From an uncultured Terrimonas sp. (GTDB lineage: Bacteria; Bacteroidota; Bacteroidia; Chitinophagales; Chitinophagaceae): a stretch of 12,156 bases of DNA. Numbering within the stretch: position 1 is the stretch's first letter; each line of letters starts with the position of its first letter. The notes beneath the pieces were generated by a model. The model saw only the letters and a program-made list of their open reading frames with translations, made no database searches and had not been told where the DNA came from. The stretch lies in assembly GCA_946886925.1 (NCBI GenBank), contig CAMPJQ010000027.1, positions 1-12,156 on the forward strand. The letters are read 5' to 3'. Below, one piece after another: positions 1 through 6,925 of this stretch. Made by a program: the position numbers and the translations under genes.

Positions 1-40
1 GTATTATATAGATCAACTTTTTCATAATTATTTTTTTCAT
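1..40 (-). CDS. Probable SusD-like lipoprotein, first 13 codons only (cut by window edge)
   Basis: Three bases after the susC stop codon, an ATG at 40-38 opens a frame that stays open to the window edge and reads MKKIIMKKLIYII. Lysines followed by a hydrophobic run are what the start of a lipoprotein signal peptide looks like, but the lipobox cysteine lies outside the window. A second in-frame ATG at 25-23 could be the true start. The identification rests on position: in Bacteroidota, a SusD-family surface glycan-binding lipoprotein nearly always follows susC immediately and caps the SusC barrel. Only 40 bases are visible, so the assignment is inference from context. Confidence 0.55.
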   Translation of the reverse strand, partial: MKKIIMKKLIYII

Positions 41-43
41 TAA

Positions 44-3000
44 TTAAAATGTAATATTTACTCCAAATGTGAAGCTTGCTACTGCAGGCACTCCCAAATA
101 ATCAATACCAGTAGAACCCGAACCTCCCGTTCCGCCTGCTGCGCTTACTTCAGGATCCATTCCTTTGTAATTTGTCCAGGTAAATAAATTGGTGCCTACT
201 GCTGTTGCTGTAAGCCCTTTAATAACCTTCTGACCCTTCAATACATCGGAGAAGTCGTACATTAATGATAAAGATCGCAGCTTCACCCAGTTTACCGACG
301 TAATAAAATTATAGGAATTAGCTGCGTAATTCGACCAGTATCGCTGGATCATGTTTGTGCCCGCATACGTTGTACCGCCGATGGTATAGGATTGGCCTGC
401 ATCGTAAGTTTGCGTAAAATCTTCTCCTGTTACGCTGTTGACACCGGTTACGGTTACCGATTGCCGGTCATTCAGCAAAGTCCTATTGCTTAAACCGTCT
501 ACGACCAATGCATATTCGGTACCGTTAAACACATCTCCACCTTTGCGTATGTCGAGAAGAAATGATAAGGAGAGCTGTTTGTACCGTAAAGTATTGCTGA
601 TCCCGCCAATGAAACTTGGTTCACGGTTACCAACAACCGGGTTGGTAGTATTCAATTTATACAGCCCGGTTGCAGGATCAACCTGATAGCGGCCGTTTGG
701 AATTTCATCTCCTTTTGAATCTACTTCACGCAAATAAGGCTGACCGGTCATCCCCAGAAAATATCCCCCGTTTGGAACAGATGCTGCTTTTACTGTTCCA
801 AACTGGGCATCTGTCGGGTAAAAATAAGATACCCCCGGGAGGAATTCTCCTAACCTTCCTTTATTATAGGAGAAATTGAATGTGATGTCCCATCCGAAAT
901 TTCTTTGCGATATCGCCTTACCTGTAAGCATTATTTCCATACCCTTGTTGATAACAGAGCCGGTATTGAGCGAACTGAAAATAAAGCCTCCGGACTGTGC
1001 TAAACGTGGCTGCGCAATCTGGTTCTTTGTCTGGCTATGGTAATAGGTATAGTCTAAGCCAATACGGCCGTTCAGGAATTTAAACTCTCCCCCGATTTCC
1101 CAGGAATTTTGAATTTCGGGCTTTAAAATAGGGTTGCCCGCAGCCCACTGGTTGCCCACCAGCACATAAGAGCCTATCGTGTACGGGGGCCACACATAGG
1201 TATTGGTAGCATACGAATTTGCATCCTTTCCCACCTGCGCCCAGCTTGCCCTGAGTTTTCCGAAAGAAAGAATGTTGTTCTTTGGCAACAACTCTGTAAA
1301 AACAAGAGAGCCGCTCACAGAAGGATAAAAATAAGATCTGTTCTCTAAAGGTAATGTAGATGACCAGTCATTGCGTCCTGTTGCGGTAAGGAATACAATG
1401 CTTTTATAAGATAAGCCAACTTCTCCGTAAGCGCCCATCAGTCGCTTATTTCCTGTTGCATCAGTAAAAAACTTATTTTCCATACCAATATTATTAAAGC
1501 TGATCGTACCGGCCGTAACAAAATTGTATCCCCAATGATTTTGTCTGCTTGTTTTGGTATTCTCCGAAGTAGTGCCCAACATCAGGTGTGTATCAAAATC
1601 CCCGAATGTTTTATGAAAATTACTCATTACCGTTGTTGTAATGAATGTATAATCATACATCGGCTTGCTCAATCTTCCGTTCTGGTACAGCGGGGCCACG
1701 GCAGAACCCGGGGCGATATAGGTATAATCATCCGTGCTATACTGGTCGTAACCCAATCGCGCTGTAACATCCCACCAGCTTGCAATTTTATAATTACCGT
1801 TCACACCCCCGGTGATACGTTTGGTTTGTGATGTTAATTTGTCCTGGTTAATGATCCAATAGGGATTGTCTATATCATCCTGCAGTTCGGTAATAATTCC
1901 GGCATAAGGACGAAATTGTGTCCCATCCTCGTTGATATAATGGCTTATATCCAATGTTTGGGGCCAGCCGTACAATGCCTGCATACTTCCAACTCCGCTT
2001 CCATATAACCCGGCGGTAGTGAGTGTTCTGTTGGTTTTGGCAACAGAATAGGCAACATTCGCATTCAGGGTCAAACGCCCGTATTTCTGTTCGCCATTAA
2101 ACCGGAAAGTAGTTTTGTCGTAGCTGGTGTTGGGAACAATGCCTGTCTGATCAAAGTTAGATCCCGACAAATAAAAAGAACCGTTTTTAGAACCGCCCGA
2201 TACATTTACATTATTATCATACACCATGCCCTTTTGAAAGAAATTACCGATATTATCGTACAATTGATCTGAAGATGTGGTCTTTTCTCCCCATGAACTA
2301 TAAATACCTTCTTTGGTCAAAACGCCATTAACGGAATAAGAACCGGGGCCATACGCAGTTTGAACCTCGGGCAGCTTGTTTGCCCAGGAGGTGCTTACCC
2401 TGCTGGTAACATCAACCTTTACCGTTCCTTCCGCTCCTTTTTTAGTAGTAATAACAACAACGCCGTCGGCTGCACGGGAGCCATACAATGCCGCTGCTGC
2501 CGCACCTTTCAATACCGAGAGGGTTTCAATATCTTCGGGGTTCACGTCCATGATACGGTTTGAAAAAGTTGTATTGCTGCGACTCATACCATCGGTGCCC
2601 GTATTACCGGTAACCGTAGTGGAGTTATCATATATAATACCATCAATAACAAATAGAGGCTGGTTTTGCCTGCCCTCCGACGTCGAGTTACCACCACGGA
2701 TAGTGATAGATGCTCCGGCGCCTGCAGAACCGCTGAATTGAGTAATATTTACACCGGGAACCTTACCCGCTAAAGAATTAACAACATTGGTGTTCTTGTT
2801 TTTCATTAGCTCTTCCGCATTCAGGTCGGAAACCGAATAGCCAAGCGCCTTCCTTTCTTTTTTAATGCCCAGCGCTGTTATAACTACTTCTCCCATGCTC
2901 CCGGCCGCTACCTGCAACCGGATCTGCAACACGTCATTGTTTGCGGGCGTTACTTCCTGGTTTTCATACCCTACATATGAAACCTGCAGTGTTTGGCCCG

Positions 3001-3208
3001 GGGCAATCTGAATGCTGAAATTCCCACCGGCGTCCGTTTGCGTAACGCGTCGGGTGCCCTTTACCGTGATGGTAACGCCTGTTAATGCTGTATTATCTTC
3101 AGCAGACAATACGGTGCCCCTAACAGTTCTTTCCTGTGCCTGCAGTATTGGAGGCAATAAAAACAGCAGTAGTGTGAGGACCACCGCGCCATGGAGCATT
3201 TTTCTCAT
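44..3208 (-). CDS. SusC/RagA-family TonB-linked outer-membrane transporter
   Basis: The 1054-residue product is a complete SusC-like, TonB-dependent outer-membrane transporter that imports oligosaccharides or other large nutrients together with a SusD lipoprotein. The chosen start, ATG at 3208, gives a clean signal peptide: MRKM, a Leu-rich core, and a likely signal peptidase I site after LQA (residue 24). An upstream in-frame ATG at 3253 would add 15 residues ahead of this signal and is less likely. Next come a carboxypeptidase-regulatory-like beta domain (about 29-98), a linker containing GEVVITALGI (106-115), and the plug domain with the SusC-typical LFVIDGIIYD (185-194) and LKGAAAAALYGSRAADGV (233-250). 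The rest is the beta-barrel, ending in the terminal Phe expected of an outer-membrane barrel (NITF). The frame is intact. The substrate cannot be read from the sequence, and no sigma/anti-sigma pair or glycoside hydrolase is in view. A probable susD follows after 3 bases. Confidence 0.95.
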   Translation of the reverse strand: MRKMLHGAVVLTLLLFLLPPILQAQERTVRGTVLSAEDNTALTGVTITVKGTRRVTQTDAGGNFSIQIAPGQTLQVSYVGYENQEVTPANNDVLQIRLQVAAGSMGEVVITALGIKKERKALGYSVSDLNAEELMKNKNTNVVNSLAGKVPGVNITQFSGSAGAGASITIRGGNSTSEGRQNQPLFVIDGIIYDNSTTVTGNTGTDGMSRSNTTFSNRIMDVNPEDIETLSVLKGAAAAALYGSRAADGVVVITTKKGAEGTVKVDVTSRVSTSWANKLPEVQTAYGPGSYSVNGVLTKEGIYSSWGEKTTSSDQLYDNIGNFFQKGMVYDNNVNVSGGSKNGSFYLSGSNFDQTGIVPNTSYDKTTFRFNGEQKYGRLTLNANVAYSVAKTNRTLTTAGLYGSGVGSMQALYGWPQTLDISHYINEDGTQFRPYAGIITELQDDIDNPYWIINQDKLTSQTKRITGGVNGNYKIASWWDVTARLGYDQYSTDDYTYIAPGSAVAPLYQNGRLSKPMYDYTFITTTVMSNFHKTFGDFDTHLMLGTTSENTKTSRQNHWGYNFVTAGTISFNNIGMENKFFTDATGNKRLMGAYGEVGLSYKSIVFLTATGRNDWSSTLPLENRSYFYPSVSGSLVFTELLPKNNILSFGKLRASWAQVGKDANSYATNTYVWPPYTIGSYVLVGNQWAAGNPILKPEIQNSWEIGGEFKFLNGRIGLDYTYYHSQTKNQIAQPRLAQSGGFIFSSLNTGSVINKGMEIMLTGKAISQRNFGWDITFNFSYNKGRLGEFLPGVSYFYPTDAQFGTVKAASVPNGGYFLGMTGQPYLREVDSKGDEIPNGRYQVDPATGLYKLNTTNPVVGNREPSFIGGISNTLRYKQLSLSFLLDIRKGGDVFNGTEYALVVDGLSNRTLLNDRQSVTVTGVNSVTGEDFTQTYDAGQSYTIGGTTYAGTNMIQRYWSNYAANSYNFITSVNWVKLRSLSLMYDFSDVLKGQKVIKGLTATAVGTNLFTWTNYKGMDPEVSAAGGTGGSGSTGIDYLGVPAVASFTFGVNITF

Positions 3209-3245
3209 AATTGTGTTTTTGATGTATGGAATGGTAAATAAAATA

Positions 3246-3263
3246 CCGGCCATTGTAAGCCGG
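3246..3263 (-). promoter_or_regulatory. Small GC hairpin plus U-rich tract just upstream of susC
   Basis: CCGGC and GCCGG (3263-3259 and 3250-3246 in the minus-strand transcript) form a perfect 5-bp stem with an 8-base loop. A U-rich tract (TATTTTATTT) follows directly, about 40 bases before the susC start. It resembles a weak terminator or attenuator. The 5' arm overlaps a CTCCCG copy (3266-3261) that could instead pair with CGGGAG at 3349-3344. The base pairing is seen directly; a regulatory role is inference. Confidence 0.3.
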
Positions 3264-3311
3264 GAGATGGACGGCCTGTAATAAAATTTTTGTTCCTGAT
3301 ACAGTTGAATA

Positions 3312-3351
3312 TACGGGAGCGGATATTGTTGTGAAGTGACCTGCTCCCGTA
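3312..3351 (-). promoter_or_regulatory. Hairpin in the susC leader, 9-bp perfect stem
   Basis: TACGGGAGC (minus strand 3351-3343) is perfectly complementary to GCTCCCGTA (3320-3312), with a 22-base loop between them. The hairpin lies about 105-145 bases upstream of the susC start, so it is probably in the 5' untranslated RNA. A 9-bp GC-rich stem in an AT-rich gap is unlikely to be noise. It may be a leader structure that controls transporter expression, or part of an RNA on the other strand. It matches no riboswitch class that I recognise. Confidence 0.45.
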
Positions 3352-3352
3352 A

Positions 3353-3389
3353 CCAGGCAAATGTTCCTGTATTGCCGGGGGCTTTTTTT
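3353..3389 (+). terminator. Terminator-like hairpin with T7 on the strand opposite susC
   Basis: CCAGGCAA (3353-3360) pairs with TTGCCGGG (3372-3379) in an 8-position stem with one mismatch (3355/3377) and an 11-base loop. GGC and seven T (3383-3389) follow. This is the layout of an intrinsic terminator read on the plus strand. No plus-strand protein gene lies upstream, so if real it would end an RNA antisense to the susC leader. On the minus strand the same element is a hairpin preceded by an A run. A few bases separate stem and T tract, which lowers confidence. Confidence 0.35.
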
Positions 3390-3584
3390 GTTTAACGTTT
3401 AAAAAAAATATTCTTGAACGGAAGTCCTTCCATAGCAAAGGGTCCAGTTGTATTGCTTTTTGCATAAGCTGAGCTTTGGCACCTTAAAAATACACCAAAT
3501 ACCTGCACAAAAATGCAAAAACCTGAAAAAAATAGCAATCAAAAAAATTTCATCAGGAAACCCGGCATTGCTTTGGAATTATAA

Positions 3585-4661
3585 TCAGGGCCTCATTTTA
3601 GGTACCAACTGCGATATTTCGATTCCCAGCTTTTCCATCAATTGTATTACTTTAAGATTTATTTCCTGCTTCAAAGCATTAAATTCATCCATCGGTATGG
3701 GCGCAGTATAATAATCAGTTTGCACTATATATCCCTGTTGCACAATGTCGTTTAAAAAAAGATTCCTGTTTTCAATTTTCGGGTGATGCAGAATTTCATT
3801 CATTCCCTCGAGTAGTTGACGGAGTTGTTCCGCCGTTGCAGCAGTATCAATTTCCAGTTTTAAATCGGCGCGGCGCTGGGTGCGAAGGCTCAGGTTATCT
3901 ACAATGCTATCCACCATCTGCTTATTGGGCACACTTACATATGTTTTTTCGGTTGTGCGTAACCGTGTACTCCGGAAACCGATTCTTTCCACCGTACCCG
4001 TTACATTCTGTACTTTAAGCACATCGCCTACTACAAAAGGCTTATCAAAGAAAATGATAAATGAAGCGATCAGGTTCTCCAGGCTTTCCCTTGCAGACAA
4101 TGCCAGCGCCACGCCTACTATTCCCAGTCCGGTGAGGAGGTCCATAATCTGGTACCGGAAAGCAAACTTGATGACGGTTAATAAACCGGCTATACTTACA
4201 ATAGCTTTTAAAAAATCTTTAATGAATATAACCAATTGGTGCTCTCCCTGCATTTCTTCACTCTGGTTATTCTTCGCAATAACCAATGCCAGGTAATCAA
4301 TCATCCGCAACAACAGCCAGAAAAAGGAAACAATAAGGAGTGTTATTGCAATGCGGTCAATGATTGTTTTGGTATCTGTTTTATAAAAATTATATCTCAG
4401 TATTTCGGGGAAATTCAGAGAAGAAAGTGCGATAACAGCAGTTAGTATAATGATGAAATATTCCAGGGGAGCAAGGATCAGGTCAACAAAAGCCTGCCGG
4501 TCTATTTTTCTCCCCATTCGCTTCGATAAAAAAATAATAGCAGCAACAATAGGCCTGCTAAAATATTTTTTCAACAGGTACATTCCCAAAATGATCAGCC
4601 CAATAGCAAGGTAATCTCCTATGCTGTTATTTAAAACCATCCTGTTCAAAAAATCATTCAT
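3585..4661 (-). CDS. MscS-family small-conductance mechanosensitive ion channel
   Basis: The 358-residue inner-membrane protein belongs to the MscS family, whose heptameric pores open under membrane tension to release osmolytes during hypo-osmotic shock. About five hydrophobic segments are visible (roughly 16-33, 57-80, 101-119, 147-165, 171-190). The last is the Gly/Ala-rich pore helix (LLTGLGIVGVALALSA, 175-190). The cytoplasmic beta domain follows with the family signature DKPFVVGDVLKV (206-217), then GTVERIGFRSTRLRT (222-236) and VPNKQMV (244-250). A C-terminal alpha/beta domain ends the protein. It is longer than E. coli MscS (286 residues) because of extra N-terminal helices, which is common in the family. 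The ATG lies 6 bases after the preceding stop codon, so it is probably the last gene of the rsfS-ftsH operon. Confidence 0.92.
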   Translation of the reverse strand: MNDFLNRMVLNNSIGDYLAIGLIILGMYLLKKYFSRPIVAAIIFLSKRMGRKIDRQAFVDLILAPLEYFIIILTAVIALSSLNFPEILRYNFYKTDTKTIIDRIAITLLIVSFFWLLLRMIDYLALVIAKNNQSEEMQGEHQLVIFIKDFLKAIVSIAGLLTVIKFAFRYQIMDLLTGLGIVGVALALSARESLENLIASFIIFFDKPFVVGDVLKVQNVTGTVERIGFRSTRLRTTEKTYVSVPNKQMVDSIVDNLSLRTQRRADLKLEIDTAATAEQLRQLLEGMNEILHHPKIENRNLFLNDIVQQGYIVQTDYYTAPIPMDEFNALKQEINLKVIQLMEKLGIEISQLVPKMRP

Positions 4662-4667
4662 ATTTTT

Positions 4668-5504
4668 CTATCTATAGTGATAGGGATACTTTTCAATACC
4701 CGCTTCATTAAGCACATAAATACCCTGCTGTGTAATGTAAATTTTTTCCGCATCCTGTATAGTTGCCGGTAAAGGCTGCTCCTGCAACTCCAGCGTTCCC
4801 AATGTATATCTCACTAATTTATTCTGCCTGCGTCCTGCAATGGTTTTGCCAATTACCCTCAAATCGGTGATGCCGGGGAGCAACAGGGTATTTTTAAGCG
4901 CTCCATAATAATCAAATACATACAACCCCTTTGTATCATCATAAACATACACAAAGCCATCCCTGTCTATAAGGGTATGTGGCGACGGTATAACATCCAA
5001 TACCTGCCGCAGGTCTGTCGTTTCACTAAGCACCCTGCCGGTTTCATCAATTTTTTTAAGCTTTGCAGATTGCTCATCAAATATCCACACATTATTATCG
5101 TACGACAACCCCATCGCCTTTGCCTGAAAAATGCCTGACTTTCTCAGATCTATCATATTTATCCTGCTCAGGTAGCGATCCAGCATTACTACCGTTGAAA
5201 AATCCTTATAATACAACAACACTTTCATAGGATTCGTAACATCTATAGCATACACTGTTCCATAGCGGCGAACATCATTAAAAACATTCAGGGAATCGCC
5301 CTTGTTGTTAAGTTTTATTAAAAGGCCTGCAGGCGTAAGCACATAAACATTTCCAAGGTTATCGGCGGCGAACTGTTTAACCTGGCCGCGATATATGGAA
5401 ACAGGAGGCAAGAAGGAAGTGCCTGATGCCTTGCCAGCGGAATCTGTTTGCGACTGTACACAAAAAGTACAGCAACACAGTAATATGATAAGAGAAAAGC
5501 GCAT
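4668..5504 (-). CDS. Exported beta-propeller-like protein of unknown function
   Basis: I do not recognise a characterised family for this 278-residue protein. It starts with a signal peptide (hydrophobic core, residues 4-18, with a cysteine-rich LLCCCTFC) and has no convincing lipobox, so it is probably periplasmic or secreted. The body repeats a beta-strand pattern typical of NHL or six-bladed-propeller proteins: an 'N/D-G-x-V/I-Y/W-V' strand followed by a turn and another strand, seen near 50-70 (GNVYVLTPAG), 136-158 (NNVWIFDEQS), 181-203 (RDGFVYVYDD) and 258-273 (QQGIYVLNEAG). The propeller assignment comes from this pattern, not a family match. The start ATG overlaps the lpxH stop by one base (TGATG) and the stop lies 6 bases before the channel gene, so it is translated from the same messenger. 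A role as an envelope scaffold or sensor is possible but unproven. Confidence 0.85.
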   Translation of the reverse strand: MRFSLIILLCCCTFCVQSQTDSAGKASGTSFLPPVSIYRGQVKQFAADNLGNVYVLTPAGLLIKLNNKGDSLNVFNDVRRYGTVYAIDVTNPMKVLLYYKDFSTVVMLDRYLSRINMIDLRKSGIFQAKAMGLSYDNNVWIFDEQSAKLKKIDETGRVLSETTDLRQVLDVIPSPHTLIDRDGFVYVYDDTKGLYVFDYYGALKNTLLLPGITDLRVIGKTIAGRRQNKLVRYTLGTLELQEQPLPATIQDAEKIYITQQGIYVLNEAGIEKYPYHYR

Positions 5505-6262
5505 CAGGGTTGATAGTATTTCAGTTTAAGATTCTGTCCGTCAAATACAGCATAACTATTATACCGGATCCAGTCGCCCAAATTTATGTACCTGCTGTTA
5601 TCATTCAATGTAAAATCAATGGGAAGATGGCGGTGACCAAAAATAAAATAATCGTAATGTTTTTTTTGCAGCACATCTCTGCAATAACTGATCAGCCATT
5701 CCTTATCCTCACCCAGGAACCGGGCATCATCTTCACCGGTTGCTGCACGACTGCTTTTACTGGAGCGATGCGCAATACCCATACCGATATAAGGAGGTAA
5801 AATACCAAACAACCACTGGCATATTTTGTTGCGAAATATTTTTTTTAAAAACTTGTATCCCTTATCGCCGGGACCCAGTCCGTCGCCATGCCCTACCAGA
5901 AACTGTTTTCCATTGAATTCAAAATGCTGCGGTTCGTAAAACACAGGGATGTTCAGTTCCTTTTCAAAATAACCATCCATCCACATATCGTGATTGCCTA
6001 CAAAAAAATAAAGTGGTATACCACTGTCTGTTAATTCCGCTAATTTGCCTAAAATGCGGACAAACCCCTTGGGTACAACTTTTTTATATTCATACCAAAA
6101 GTCAAAAAGGTCACCAACGATAAAAATGGCTGCAGCATCTTCTTTTACTTCGGAAAGAAAGCGAACAATTAGCTTTTCCCGTTTCAGGCTTGAAGCATGA
6201 TCGGGAACCCCCAGGTGAAAGTCAGAAAGAAAGTATATTTTTTTTCCTGTAAGAACCTGCAT
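5504..6262 (-). CDS. lpxH: UDP-2,3-diacylglucosamine diphosphatase (LpxH-type calcineurin-like phosphoesterase)
   Basis: The 252-residue product is a calcineurin-like metallophosphoesterase of the LpxH type. LpxH cleaves UDP-2,3-diacylglucosamine to lipid X and UMP, the fourth step of lipid A synthesis, at the inner face of the cytoplasmic membrane. All metal-site motifs are present in order: DFH (14-16), GDLFDFW (50-56), GNHD (89-92), GHGD (124-127) and GHRH (209-212). The third motif is GNHD rather than the GNRD of E. coli LpxH, as in the broader LpxH-like family, so the exact substrate is inferred. The ATG at 6262 places the first strand (KKIYFLSDFHLG) at the usual distance from the N terminus. 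A TTG at 6289 would add nine residues and overlap the upstream stop, and is less likely. The stop overlaps the start of the propeller gene by one base. Confidence 0.88.
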   Translation of the reverse strand: MQVLTGKKIYFLSDFHLGVPDHASSLKREKLIVRFLSEVKEDAAAIFIVGDLFDFWYEYKKVVPKGFVRILGKLAELTDSGIPLYFFVGNHDMWMDGYFEKELNIPVFYEPQHFEFNGKQFLVGHGDGLGPGDKGYKFLKKIFRNKICQWLFGILPPYIGMGIAHRSSKSSRAATGEDDARFLGEDKEWLISYCRDVLQKKHYDYFIFGHRHLPIDFTLNDNSRYINLGDWIRYNSYAVFDGQNLKLKYYQP

Positions 6263-6285
6263 CTGTGCAAGATAAAATGAATGCT

Positions 6286-6921
6286 TCAATTCTCTACCAA
6301 AAACACAAATACTTCTTTAGGCCCATGTACCCCAACTACCAAAGTTTTTTCAATATCGGCTGTTCGGCTGGGGCCGGTTGCAAAAGTAATAAGCGAAGGC
6401 AATTTGCCCGTGTATTTTTCTTTTATCAGTTGCAGCCCGTCTTTTATATCATACACCAGTTGATTAACATAAGCCACGCAAATATGCACGGGGGCATACA
6501 CGCTGGTTGTTCTGCCGCTTTGCTGCGCAGCGCTCATCATGATGGATCCTGTTCTTGCTATTAAAGCTTCACAGCCGGTAATGGCCACATCTGCCAGGGG
6601 TAGCGGCTTTTGAGAAAACCCTGCAAAATTTAACGCGGCAAGCTTTTCTTTCAGCAGGGTTTCTTTACAAAAGACCTCTTTCCACTGCCTTTGCTGAATA
6701 AGAAGGGATAATTGCTGCAGCATTTCGGCTTCGCTGGCGCAATATAAAAAACGACCACCGAGTTTTCCAAATGCCTCAGCAAAAACAATTTCAGCATCAT
6801 CGGCGGAGGGTAGAAACATCGAATTATTTCCTTCACTTTGAGGAAAAGGCAAAGGCACTGGTGTACTCAGTGCCTTTCGTATTTTTTTAAGCATATTTTC
6901 CTTTGCAGGAGATATCTTCAT
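6286..6921 (-). CDS. LUD-domain protein (LutC/YkgG family)
   Basis: The 211-residue protein has the LUD domain of the LutC/YkgG family. In Bacillus subtilis, LutC works with the iron-sulfur proteins LutA and LutB in lactate oxidation. Family hallmarks are the N-terminal ENMLKKIRKAL helix (8-18), TGCEALIARTGSIMMS (115-130), and the C-terminal GPSRTADIEKTLVVGVHGP (183-201). The ATG at 6921 is four bases after the ftsH stop and gives the usual family length. The open frame extends 50 codons upstream, but that part lies antisense-free inside ftsH in another frame and does not look like protein. LutA and LutB are absent here, so a lactate role cannot be assumed; stand-alone LUD genes beside ftsH are familiar in Bacteroidota. 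It has no signal peptide and is probably cytoplasmic. Confidence 0.88.
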   Translation of the reverse strand: MKISPAKENMLKKIRKALSTPVPLPFPQSEGNNSMFLPSADDAEIVFAEAFGKLGGRFLYCASEAEMLQQLSLLIQQRQWKEVFCKETLLKEKLAALNFAGFSQKPLPLADVAITGCEALIARTGSIMMSAAQQSGRTTSVYAPVHICVAYVNQLVYDIKDGLQLIKEKYTGKLPSLITFATGPSRTADIEKTLVVGVHGPKEVFVFLVEN

Positions 6922-6925
6922 TACA

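Larger units (their letters stand above)
3209..3584. other. 376-base intergenic region between the MscS gene and susC
   Basis: This stretch holds no convincing gene. It should contain the 3' end of the upstream operon and the promoter and leader of susC, both on the minus strand. Three inverted repeats (3246-3263, 3312-3351, 3353-3379) are listed separately. Just after the MscS stop, the minus strand has a very weak hairpin (3548-3551 with 3557-3560) followed by seven T (3547-3541), a poor terminator candidate. For susC, the minus strand has a -7-like TATTTTTA (3492-3485; the Bacteroidota consensus TAnnTTTG is off by one) with TTTG 15 or 23 bases upstream. Neither spacing is ideal, so no promoter is called. 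Several A/T homopolymer tracts also lie here. Confidence 0.7.

Noticed and set aside
3205..3465. 86-codon minus-strand frame overlapping the susC start, with a TPR-like KAIQLDP near its beginning
   Set aside because: It runs through A/T homopolymers and leader hairpins, overlaps the susC signal region in another frame, and has no domain pattern beyond those few residues. A chance frame is more likely.
3541..3560. Possible intrinsic terminator after the MscS gene
   Set aside because: The stem is only four A/T-rich base pairs plus two wobble pairs. The T7 tract alone is not enough to call a terminator.
6263..6289. TTG start for lpxH at 6289, overlapping the LUD stop as TTGA
   Set aside because: The ATG at 6262 puts the first beta strand at the usual distance from the N terminus, and the nine extra residues have no family match. 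Coupling by a TTGA overlap remains possible but is less likely.
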